64,000 nucleotides of DNA, from contig PLYP01000009.1 of assembly GCA_003153395.1 (NCBI GenBank), positions 1 through 64,000 on the forward strand, given 5' to 3'. The position numbers and the translations under genes are program-made. How positions within the stretch are numbered: the first letter of the stretch is position 1; each line of letters opens with the position of its first letter. This document shows, one piece after another, positions 57,890 to 64,000 of this stretch. The notes below the pieces were generated by a model. It was not told the DNA's origin. It did not search any database and saw nothing but the letters and a program-made list of their open reading frames with translations. Source of the DNA: Candidatus Saccharimonadota bacterium. GTDB taxonomy: Bacteria; Patescibacteriota; Saccharimonadia; Saccharimonadales; UBA4665.

Positions 57890-59113
57890 TTATGGTTTTA
57901 GGTGGCCAAATATGCTTTTAAGTAAGGAGCTAGCACTTTGTGTAGCTCTTCCTCTACTGTCCGGGGGCAAGGATGGAAGCAGCAGCATATCTAAAAGCAT
58001 CAAGCCAACTACGGTTATGTAGCTGGAATCTTCAACTGTATCTACTAAGCCGCCTATGTTTTGCAATCTTCCTTTTCGTGCAGGTAATTGAAGTTTTTGC
58101 TTTGCATACTCATCAAAGCCGGGGAGTTTTGCTGTTCCTCCTGTAATAATGATTCCCCCTGGAAGTTTTCGTGATCGCTTTATCTTCTGAAGTTCCTTAT
58201 CAACATATTCTAAAAGCTCTTCTACTCTTGCACCTACAATCATTTTAATTTCTTCGAAATCAAATGTGTGATTCTGATTACCTATTTTAACTATGGCTGT
58301 CGCTTTATTATGATCAGCTCTGAGATCGGCGTGCTGCACTTTAACTTCTTCCGCGATGTCTAGATCGGTTCTAAGCCCGATAGCCAAATCATTTGTAATA
58401 TGTTGACCGCCGATTGGTAATACTGCGATATGCTGCACTTCTCCATCTTCAAATACTATTAAATTAGTGGTGCCTGCTCCTACATCGATTAAAGCGGTGC
58501 CTGCTTCTTTTTGTTGACGGGTAAATACAGCCTCAGCTGCTGCCAGTCCCGAGACAGTATGATGACTTACGCTTATCTCCGCCTTTTCAAGTGCAATATC
58601 GAGGTTTCTCAAGTTTGGAGTAGCTGCAGTAACCATATGGGCATCTACTTCTAATCTAACTCCGTGCATTCCAACAGGATCTTTAATATTTCTTTGACCA
58701 TCTAAACTGTAATTCTTAGCGAAAAACTGAATTATTTCTCGATTTGATGGTAGTTTTACGATAGTTGCTGCTTCTTCTACCCTTAGCCTATCTTCAGCAG
58801 TAATTTCTCTGTTGGCGGCACTGATAGCGATAACGCCTTCAGAGTTTAGTCCACTAACATGAGACCCGTTAACATTTACCGTCGCGCTTTTAATCGGTAT
58901 CCCTGAAATTCTTTCTGCTTCAGTTGTGGCTTGTATAATCGCATCTACTACGTCATCAATATGTACGACAGTGCCCCGTCTCATACCCTGGTTTACTGCC
59001 TGTCCATGTCCGATAATAGAGGGCATAGAACTAGTATTTGGATCAAACGTACCAACAACGCAGCGAACCATACTTGTTCCTATGTCTAGACCTACAAATT
59101 GTTCGGGCTTCAT
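57890..59113 (-). CDS. ftsA: Cell division protein FtsA
   Basis: Actin-like ATPase anchoring FtsZ to the membrane. 407 residues: GLDIGTSMVRCVVG (phosphate 1), 1C domain, LIDVGAGTTNLIVFEDG (phosphate 2), IIITGGTAKLPGFDEYA (adenosine). C-terminal amphipathic membrane-targeting helix SSLLKSIFGHLKP. TATACT 9 nt before the ATG suggests a leaderless start, though GGGG at 5-nt spacing could also act. 26 bp after map. Confidence 0.96.
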   Translation of the reverse strand: MKPEQFVGLDIGTSMVRCVVGTFDPNTSSMPSIIGHGQAVNQGMRRGTVVHIDDVVDAIIQATTEAERISGIPIKSATVNVNGSHVSGLNSEGVIAISAANREITAEDRLRVEEAATIVKLPSNREIIQFFAKNYSLDGQRNIKDPVGMHGVRLEVDAHMVTAATPNLRNLDIALEKAEISVSHHTVSGLAAAEAVFTRQQKEAGTALIDVGAGTTNLIVFEDGEVQHIAVLPIGGQHITNDLAIGLRTDLDIAEEVKVQHADLRADHNKATAIVKIGNQNHTFDFEEIKMIVGARVEELLEYVDKELQKIKRSRKLPGGIIITGGTAKLPGFDEYAKQKLQLPARKGRLQNIGGLVDTVEDSSYITVVGLMLLDMLLLPSLPPDSRGRATQSASSLLKSIFGHLKP

Positions 59114-59122
59114 CTGGACCCC

Positions 59123-59128
59123 AGTATA
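59123..59128 (-). promoter_or_regulatory. -10 TATACT at the ftsA start
   Basis: TATACT with 9 nt to ATG 59113, in the 26-bp gap after map. Read-through from map is also possible. Confidence 0.45.
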
Positions 59129-59139
59129 GCGCTATTGCT

Positions 59140-59901
59140 TCATGCTGACAACGCTGTTAGGATCTCAGCACCATCTTTAGTTATTAGGACGGTATGTTCA
59201 AAATGTGCTGAATAAGAGTTATCCTCTGTTAGAATTGTCCATCCGTCCTTAGCAATATTCACTTTGTCCGTACCAAGCGTAACCATTGGTTCGATAGCAA
59301 TAGTCATACCTACTTGCAACCAGGGACCAGTATTGGACCGCCCGAAGTTAGGTATATTTGGGTCTTCATGAACATAATGTCCAACTCCATGACCAACTAA
59401 ATCTTTAACGATGCCGTAAGGTCTTTTTTTTAAGTAAGACTCAATTGCGAAACCAATATCTCCGGTCCTTACTTGATCTTTAACTACAAATATTCCCGCC
59501 TGTAGAGCGTTCTTGGTGTCCTCGATTAATTGAATATGCCCTTTTTGCTTTGGCTTACCTGCAATAACACTAATCGCCCCATCCGTAATCATTCCCTTCC
59601 ATAAAACGCCGAAGTCTAATCCAACAATATCGCCATCACCTATTACTTTGCTCTTGCTCGGAATACCATGAACCACCTCATTATTAACTGAGATGCATAT
59701 TACGTCAGGAAATCCTTGATAACCTAAAAAAGCTGGTTCAGCGCCAAGAGCCTTTAATTCATCCTTGGCCGTAATGGCAAGATCTTTAGTTGTCATCCCG
59801 ACTTGCAATTTATTTTTAAGCAGCTCTAGCACGGACATCAGCATATTGCCGCCCTGGCGCATGGCGTCTATTTCCCGTGCAGTTTTTACTCTAGTTACCA
59901 T
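59140..59901 (-). CDS. map: Methionine aminopeptidase type I
   Basis: Removes initiator Met. 253 residues with metal ligands Asp in GLDFGVLWKGMITDGAIS, His in GHGVGHYVHEDP, and Glu in TIAIEPMVTLG plus the late FEHTVLIT. AGGAG with 5-nt spacing. Follows adk in the rpsU-yqeY-adk-map run. Confidence 0.96.
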   Translation of the reverse strand: MVTRVKTAREIDAMRQGGNMLMSVLELLKNKLQVGMTTKDLAITAKDELKALGAEPAFLGYQGFPDVICISVNNEVVHGIPSKSKVIGDGDIVGLDFGVLWKGMITDGAISVIAGKPKQKGHIQLIEDTKNALQAGIFVVKDQVRTGDIGFAIESYLKKRPYGIVKDLVGHGVGHYVHEDPNIPNFGRSNTGPWLQVGMTIAIEPMVTLGTDKVNIAKDGWTILTEDNSYSAHFEHTVLITKDGAEILTALSA

Positions 59902-59915
59902 GTCATCTCCTGGAT

Positions 59916-60461
59916 TTAGGCTGGAACATCTTTAGATATATATCGGGCAAGGTCTTTATTTACTTCATTAACATCCCGTTCGGCATTTATATTAACTACC
60001 TTAATGTCATGGCTTTTTAGCCAATCAATAATGGGAATAGTAGACTTTTCATATTCATTGAATCTTGCCTCTATAGATTCTTCAATATCATCTATTCTTG
60101 CTCTTTTTATGAGCCGCTCTTTAACGGCTTTTCTACTAGCAACTAAATGTAATGCGACTTTTAAGTCAATTTTCCCTGACTTGACTTGCTCTAATAACCA
60201 CTCTGCTTGTCGAATAGTCCTTGGAAATCCGTCTATGATTATACCCTCTTTATCGGATATTGATTCTAATACCTTATCGACAATTGATATGATTTCTTCA
60301 TCATCTAATAATTCCCCAGCCAGCATTCTTTCTCGTTGTCGACCCGTAACATACATTCTTAGCACATCACCCATAGACAATAAATGTAGGCCGTATTGAT
60401 CTGCTAGCATTTTCCCCTGGGTGCCTTTGCCTGACCCTGCTATTCCCATTAGTAAAATCAT
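59916..60461 (-). CDS. adk: Adenylate kinase, short form
   Basis: Interconverts AMP, ADP and ATP. 181 residues with P-loop GIAGSGKGTQGKM, DGFPRTIRQAEWLL and RARIDDIEESIEARFNEY. Short LID without zinc cysteines. Starts by overlapping the yqeY stop (ATGA). Confidence 0.93.
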   Translation of the reverse strand: MILLMGIAGSGKGTQGKMLADQYGLHLLSMGDVLRMYVTGRQRERMLAGELLDDEEIISIVDKVLESISDKEGIIIDGFPRTIRQAEWLLEQVKSGKIDLKVALHLVASRKAVKERLIKRARIDDIEESIEARFNEYEKSTIPIIDWLKSHDIKVVNINAERDVNEVNKDLARYISKDVPA

Positions 60462-60907
60462 TGCAATTTCTCTTTTACTATTCTTGCAATGACGCTTCCA
60501 TCAGCAGTCGAACCTAATTTTGACTTTACTTGACCAATTACTTTACCCATCTCAGACAGACTATTAATTCCACTCTCTTCTATTACGCTCTCAATTTCCT
60601 TAGCAATATCCTCTTCGGACATCTTTGGCGGTAGATAAGCTTCAATTATTTTCTTTTCATCAAGTTCTGCTTCGGCTCTCTCCTCACTACCACCTTGTCT
60701 ATACAAGTCAGCACTATCTTGTCTCTTTTTTGCTTCCTTTGAAAATACATCAATGACTACATCATCGCTAAGACCGCTTTCTCTTTTACCTGTAGCGACT
60801 TTAACGTTTAATAATACTGCTTTTAATCCTCTCAGGGTTGTAGCAAGTTTTCTATCGCCAGCAAGAAGAGCAGTCTTTATGTCTTGCTCGAGTTTTTCCT
60901 CAAGCAT
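60458..60907 (-). CDS. yqeY: YqeY/GatB-tail-like protein
   Basis: 149 residues matching the YqeY (GatB/YqeY domain) family: LRGLKAVLLNVKVATGKRESGLSDD, YLPPKMSEEDIAKEIESVIEESG, MGKVIGQVKSKLGSTADGSVIARIVKE. It resembles the tRNA-binding tail of GatB and its role is uncertain. Starts 7 nt after the rpsU stop; order rpsU-yqeY is common in bacteria. Confidence 0.9.
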   Translation of the reverse strand: MLEEKLEQDIKTALLAGDRKLATTLRGLKAVLLNVKVATGKRESGLSDDVVIDVFSKEAKKRQDSADLYRQGGSEERAEAELDEKKIIEAYLPPKMSEEDIAKEIESVIEESGINSLSEMGKVIGQVKSKLGSTADGSVIARIVKEKLQ

Positions 60908-60914
60908 AGTCTAT

Positions 60915-61130
60915 TTAACGCTGTCCTAACTTAATTTTCTTTAATTTTATGTTTTTTCGTTCTTGTCTAATAATAGCTTTACTTCTACGATCACGCTTGC
61001 TGACTGGCTTTTGATAAAATTGTCCCTGTTTAACAGCAGCAATTAGACCGGATTGCTGTACCTTACGATTAAATCGTCTAAGTAGGTTTTCGGTCGATTC
61101 TTTGGAATCTTTGCGGGTTACTTGTATCAT
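60915..61130 (-). CDS. rpsU: 30S ribosomal protein S21 (bS21)
   Basis: bS21 sits at the anti-Shine-Dalgarno region of the 30S subunit. 71 residues: ESTENLLRRFNRKVQQSGLIAAVKQGQFYQKPVSKRDRRSKA, then a basic tail. Heads the rpsU-yqeY-adk-map run behind a well-formed promoter with no Shine-Dalgarno site and 9 nt from -10 to ATG. So a ribosomal protein linked to Shine-Dalgarno recognition is itself probably translated from a leaderless mRNA. Confidence 0.95.
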   Translation of the reverse strand: MIQVTRKDSKESTENLLRRFNRKVQQSGLIAAVKQGQFYQKPVSKRDRRSKAIIRQERKNIKLKKIKLGQR

Positions 61131-61139
61131 CAGTAAATT

Positions 61140-61168
61140 ATTGTACTTTACAGGGGTAATTTTTGCAA
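61140..61168 (-). promoter_or_regulatory. rpsU promoter (TTGCAA-17-TACAAT), leaderless
   Basis: -35 TTGCAA (61168-61163), 17-bp spacer, -10 TACAAT (61145-61140), 9 nt to ATG 61130. No Shine-Dalgarno site. Confidence 0.7.
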
Positions 61169-61172
61169 GTAT

Positions 61173-61463
61173 TTATCCGGTTACTCTTTTCTGTTGAGCT
61201 GTTCGTTGTGATTTTAGCACTATACTTTGTAATTCTCGAAATATTGGGAATTGCTTATTAGTAGAATATACTTTCGTATTTCCCTGACGTTCACTAGTCA
61301 GAAAGCCAACTTTTTCTAATCGCTTAAGTTCTCGCTGAATGTTGCCTGCATCTTCTTTGATTAGCTTAGCTAGTCCTCTAACATGAGTTTTGAAATCAGG
61401 ATATTTAGCATATATAACAATGATCTTGCGCCTTACTCGGGAAGTTATAAAAACATCTAACAT
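61173..61463 (-). CDS. ArsR-type winged-helix transcriptional regulator
   Basis: 96 residues with a winged helix: VRGLAKLIKEDAGNIQRELKRLEKVGFLTSERQGNTKVYSTN (helix-turn-helix then wing). No metal-binding cysteines, so not a metal sensor. Divergent from priA with a 114-bp gap. The upstream ATTGTTATACGGACAACGT (about 61481-61499) is a rough palindrome over its -10 and a possible self-operator. AGAGG lies about 12 nt before the ATG. Confidence 0.82.
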   Translation of the reverse strand: MLDVFITSRVRRKIIVIYAKYPDFKTHVRGLAKLIKEDAGNIQRELKRLEKVGFLTSERQGNTKVYSTNKQFPIFRELQSIVLKSQRTAQQKRVTG

Positions 61464-61564
61464 AATTAATTTCTACCTCTCATTGTTATACGGACAACGT
61501 TAAATCTAGTATAGACACCCAGTACAAGTTTGGCAAGACTATAATATTCTATTTCCGTCTACTT

Positions 61565-61570
61565 TATACT
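61565..61570 (+). promoter_or_regulatory. -10 TATACT, leaderless start of priA
   Basis: TATACT with 7 nt to ATG 61578. No Shine-Dalgarno site and no clear -35. Confidence 0.55.
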
Positions 61571-61577
61571 AAGTGGT

Positions 61578-63515
61578 ATGTTCTATTATTTAGTTGGGGT
61601 GCGTAGCAACCGTTATCACGGCAGTGATGCTCTAACTTATTCATCTGAAAAAAAAATATTAACAGGTACGATTGTTGCGGTTGAGCTTCAAAACACATCC
61701 GTACTTGCTATAGTTTTCAGCTCGACTACAAAACCAAAATTTAAGACTAAGGTGATTATAGACATACTCGATTTACCACCCCTTCCAGGTCATTCTTTAA
61801 AGTTATTAAGCTGGATGCAAGATTTTTATCCTGCCCCACTCGGCTTAATCACCCAGCAATTTTTACCTCCGGCAATTTCAATTAAAAATATCGATAAGTT
61901 AGAGGAAAAGAAGACTAATCAGTTAAATACTGATCTGTTGCCGCCATTAAATGCTGAGCAGTCTAAGGCATTCAATAATATGTCCGACAACAACACCTAT
62001 ATTCTTCATGGAAAAACCGGAACGGGTAAAACTAGGATATACCTTGAGATGGCAGCTCAAAAGATACGTGAAAATAAATCCGTAGTTGTTTTAACTCCAG
62101 AAATTAGCTTAACTTCTCAACTTGCCCAAAGTTTCAGTGATGTATTTGGCACAAGAGTCATAGTTATTCACTCCAGGCAATCACCAAAACAAAGGCAAGA
62201 GGCTTGGTTAAAGTGTTTGCTATCTACAGAGCCGCTCATATTAATCGGCCCAAGATCAGCTTTATTTGCCCCTCTAAACAAACTTGGCCTGATTGTGATT
62301 GATGAATCTCATGAAGGAGCATATAAGCAAACTCAGTCGCCTCAGTACCAAACAACCCGAGTAGCTTCTTATTTATCCAAAATTACGCAGTCTACTTTGA
62401 TACTAGGCTCAGCAACTCCTTTAGTTACAGATTATTTCATTGCTAAGGCCAAGAACAAGCCAATCCTGGAATTACACAAGCTTGCCGTAAAGTCTAACTT
62501 CGACAAAAAGGACATAACTATTGTAGATCGGAAAGATAATAACTCTTTCAGCCAATCACCTTATTTGAGTAAAGAATTAATTGAAATCATAGCCAAATCG
62601 TTAAGAAACAAAGAACAAACGTTACTGTATCTTAATCGAAGGGGTACTGCACGGTTGGTTTTGTGCGAAAATTGCGGTTGGCAAGCAATATGCCCTCATT
62701 GTTATATTCCTTTAACTTATCACAGCGATAAGCACCAATTGAGATGTCATAGTTGTAATTATAGCTCTTCTCCCCCAACCAATTGTCCGGAATGTGGTTA
62801 TAGCAGCGTTGTTTTTAAAACTGCAGGAACTAAGGCAATAATGCAAGATGTGGTGAAAATATTTCCTCACGCACGTATATCAAGATTTGATACGGATAAC
62901 TTAAAAGCTGACAGCTTTGAACAAAATTATTTGGCTGCAAAAAATGGAGATATAGACATATTAATAGGTACCCAAATATTGGCTAAGGGATTAGATCTTC
63001 CACGCTTAAGTACTGTAGGTATACTTTTAGCAGATACCAGCTTATATATCCCTGATTACACTGCTCAAGAACGAACATTTCAATTAATCAATCAAGTATT
63101 AGGACGAATTGGTAGAGGTCATGTTGCCGGACATGCAGTTATTCAAACTTATCACCCTGATCACCCTATTATTAAATTTGCAATTGAAGAAGATTATTCC
63201 GGTTTTTACGATAATGAAATCAAGAGCCGCAAACAATTCCTATTTCCTCCTTATTGCTATTTATTAAAAATTACGACACGGCGTTCGTCTTTATCGGCTG
63301 TCGAGAAAGCCATGGATAATTTAAAAACAGATATTATTAATAACAACACTAAAGTTAAAGTTGAGGGGCCAGCACCGTCATTTCAAGAACGTTATCAAGG
63401 AAAATATCAATGGCAAGTTGTTGTTAAATCTACCGATAGAAGTCGGCTCGTAAAAATAGTACGTGAACTTCCTGCAAATTTTCATTCAGATATTGATCCT
63501 GTGGATCTCCTCTGA
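61578..63515 (+). CDS. priA: Primosomal protein N' (PriA helicase)
   Basis: Restarts stalled replication forks by loading the replicative helicase. 645 residues: N-terminal DNA-binding domain, Walker A HGKTGTGKT (about 143-151), DEAH-type box VIDESHE (about 243-249), zinc-binding cysteines CENCGWQAICPHC and CHSCNYSSSPPTNCPEC (about 363-410), helicase motifs TQILAKGLDLPRL and LGRIGRGHVAGHAVIQTY. Somewhat short for PriA. Followed by def, a frequent priA-def pairing. Confidence 0.95.
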   Translation: MFYYLVGVRSNRYHGSDALTYSSEKKILTGTIVAVELQNTSVLAIVFSSTTKPKFKTKVIIDILDLPPLPGHSLKLLSWMQDFYPAPLGLITQQFLPPAISIKNIDKLEEKKTNQLNTDLLPPLNAEQSKAFNNMSDNNTYILHGKTGTGKTRIYLEMAAQKIRENKSVVVLTPEISLTSQLAQSFSDVFGTRVIVIHSRQSPKQRQEAWLKCLLSTEPLILIGPRSALFAPLNKLGLIVIDESHEGAYKQTQSPQYQTTRVASYLSKITQSTLILGSATPLVTDYFIAKAKNKPILELHKLAVKSNFDKKDITIVDRKDNNSFSQSPYLSKELIEIIAKSLRNKEQTLLYLNRRGTARLVLCENCGWQAICPHCYIPLTYHSDKHQLRCHSCNYSSSPPTNCPECGYSSVVFKTAGTKAIMQDVVKIFPHARISRFDTDNLKADSFEQNYLAAKNGDIDILIGTQILAKGLDLPRLSTVGILLADTSLYIPDYTAQERTFQLINQVLGRIGRGHVAGHAVIQTYHPDHPIIKFAIEEDYSGFYDNEIKSRKQFLFPPYCYLLKITTRRSSLSAVEKAMDNLKTDIINNNTKVKVEGPAPSFQERYQGKYQWQVVVKSTDRSRLVKIVRELPANFHSDIDPVDLL

Positions 63516-63546
63516 TGGTTGAGGTATACTCTAGACTTAAGTAGCT

Positions 63547-64000
63547 ATGACTAAAGAAGATATAATTTCATTACCTAACAATCATCTTAGGCTTAAATCT
63601 AAGCGTATAGGTGTAATTACGCCTGAAATAATAAAGGTCATTGAGGATATGCAAGCCGCAACCATCAGCTGGGATGTGAGTAGAAAACACGAGGTCGGAG
63701 TAGCACTAGCGGCAATACAAGTTGATAGACCATATAAAATAGTTGTTGTACGAAATAACTATGATAACAAGCAAGACCACACCTTTACAGCTTTTATAAA
63801 TCCGCAAATAACGAAGTATGAGGGTGAACAAGTCGTGGATTTCGAAGGATGTTTAAGTGTTCCAAATATATACGGACGTGTGCCCCGGTACACCAAAGTC
63901 AAAGTCAAAGCATTAAATACCGAAGGCAAAATTTTTCGTGTTACAGCAGAAGGTTTTCTAGCAAGAATATTTCAGCACGAAATTGATCATTGCGAAGGCT
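63547..64000 (+). CDS. def: Peptide deformylase (partial, runs off the window)
   Basis: Removes the formyl group from nascent N-formyl-Met. The frame from ATG 63547 is open to the window end (151 codons). All three motifs are present: GVALAAIQ (51-58, GxGLAAxQ with Ala for the second Gly), EGCLSVP (100-106, Cys102 metal ligand) and QHEIDH (143-148, H144, E145, H148). TATACT lies 16 nt upstream, giving a leader of about 9 nt without a Shine-Dalgarno site. Starts 31 bp after priA. The C-terminus is missing only because the window ends. Confidence 0.93.
   Translation, partial: MTKEDIISLPNNHLRLKSKRIGVITPEIIKVIEDMQAATISWDVSRKHEVGVALAAIQVDRPYKIVVVRNNYDNKQDHTFTAFINPQITKYEGEQVVDFEGCLSVPNIYGRVPRYTKVKVKALNTEGKIFRVTAEGFLARIFQHEIDHCEG

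Noticed and set aside
1-64000. tRNA, rRNA, CRISPR, IS element or prophage
   Set aside because: Reading intergenic regions by eye showed no T-loop consensus, array, transposase or phage genes. A tRNA scan program was not available, so a missed tRNA is still possible.
1-64000. Recoding of UGA as an amino acid
   Set aside because: UGA ends many genes, for example at the ATGA overlaps of ftsE/ftsX and the pseudokinase/receiver pair, and RF2 is present.

Overview
The window looks like a chromosomal segment of a Candidate Phyla Radiation (Patescibacteria) bacterium, most likely a Candidatus Saccharibacteria (TM7)-type genome. Reasons: AT-rich DNA, tight packing of mostly core genes, almost no biosynthetic genes, many small membrane-anchored proteins of unknown function, and divergent but complete information-processing genes. 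UGA is clearly a stop codon (several ATGA/GTGA stop-start overlaps, and an RF2 gene without a frameshift site), which argues against the UGA-recoding Absconditabacteria/Gracilibacteria. I see no rRNA, tRNA, CRISPR array, insertion sequence or prophage. The taxonomy is inference; no search was run.

Layout. 1-4,060: mraZ with phased operator boxes, then two small membrane proteins, an MBL hydrolase/flavodoxin pair, a NYN nuclease and a DUF1761 membrane protein. 4,129-11,036: glyS, recO coupled to a degenerate response-regulator/histidine-kinase pair, a membrane-anchored methyltransferase, xseBA and a lipid flippase-like protein. 11,146-13,868: a Trm11-like RNA methylase, rpmA, an unknown protein and a canonical response regulator. 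13,904-26,880: pyrG, an S41 protease, a CHAP-domain wall hydrolase, ftsEX, prfB, an M16 peptidase, secA, hpf and serS. 26,923-41,791: a Cas4/AddB-like Fe-S nuclease, HAD phosphatases, msrA, a zincin, lysS, greA, proS, CPBP and RseP membrane proteases, an L,D-transpeptidase, frr-tsf-rpsB, rpmE2 and prfA-prmC. 41,930-49,243: HtrA, an LCP wall-polymer ligase, lepB, convergent parB/parA, an 810-bp gene-poor stretch and rplU. 49,347-59,113: ileS under a T-box riboswitch, a thioredoxin-fold protein, class II RNR (nrdJ), nrdR, ftsZ and ftsA. 59,140-64,000: map, adk, yqeY, rpsU, a winged-helix regulator, priA and the start of def.

Two themes tie the genes together. One is cell-envelope and division work: mraZ, ftsZ, ftsA, ftsEX, CHAP hydrolase, L,D-transpeptidase, LCP, HtrA, RseP, LepB, SecA. 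The other is translation: five aminoacyl-tRNA synthetases, both release factors with PrmC, Frr, EF-Ts, five ribosomal proteins, HPF, Map and Def.

The most striking global signal is regulatory. At about twenty transcription-unit heads a good -10 hexamer, often with an extended TGn, lies only 6-12 nt upstream of the start codon and no Shine-Dalgarno sequence is present. Internal operon genes and a few leadered genes carry clear Shine-Dalgarno sites. This predicts widespread leaderless transcription. Other highlights are an Ile-specifier T-box in front of ileS, a pseudo-kinase/pseudo-receiver pair translationally coupled to recO, and an rpsB leader with a built-in anti-Shine-Dalgarno sequence.
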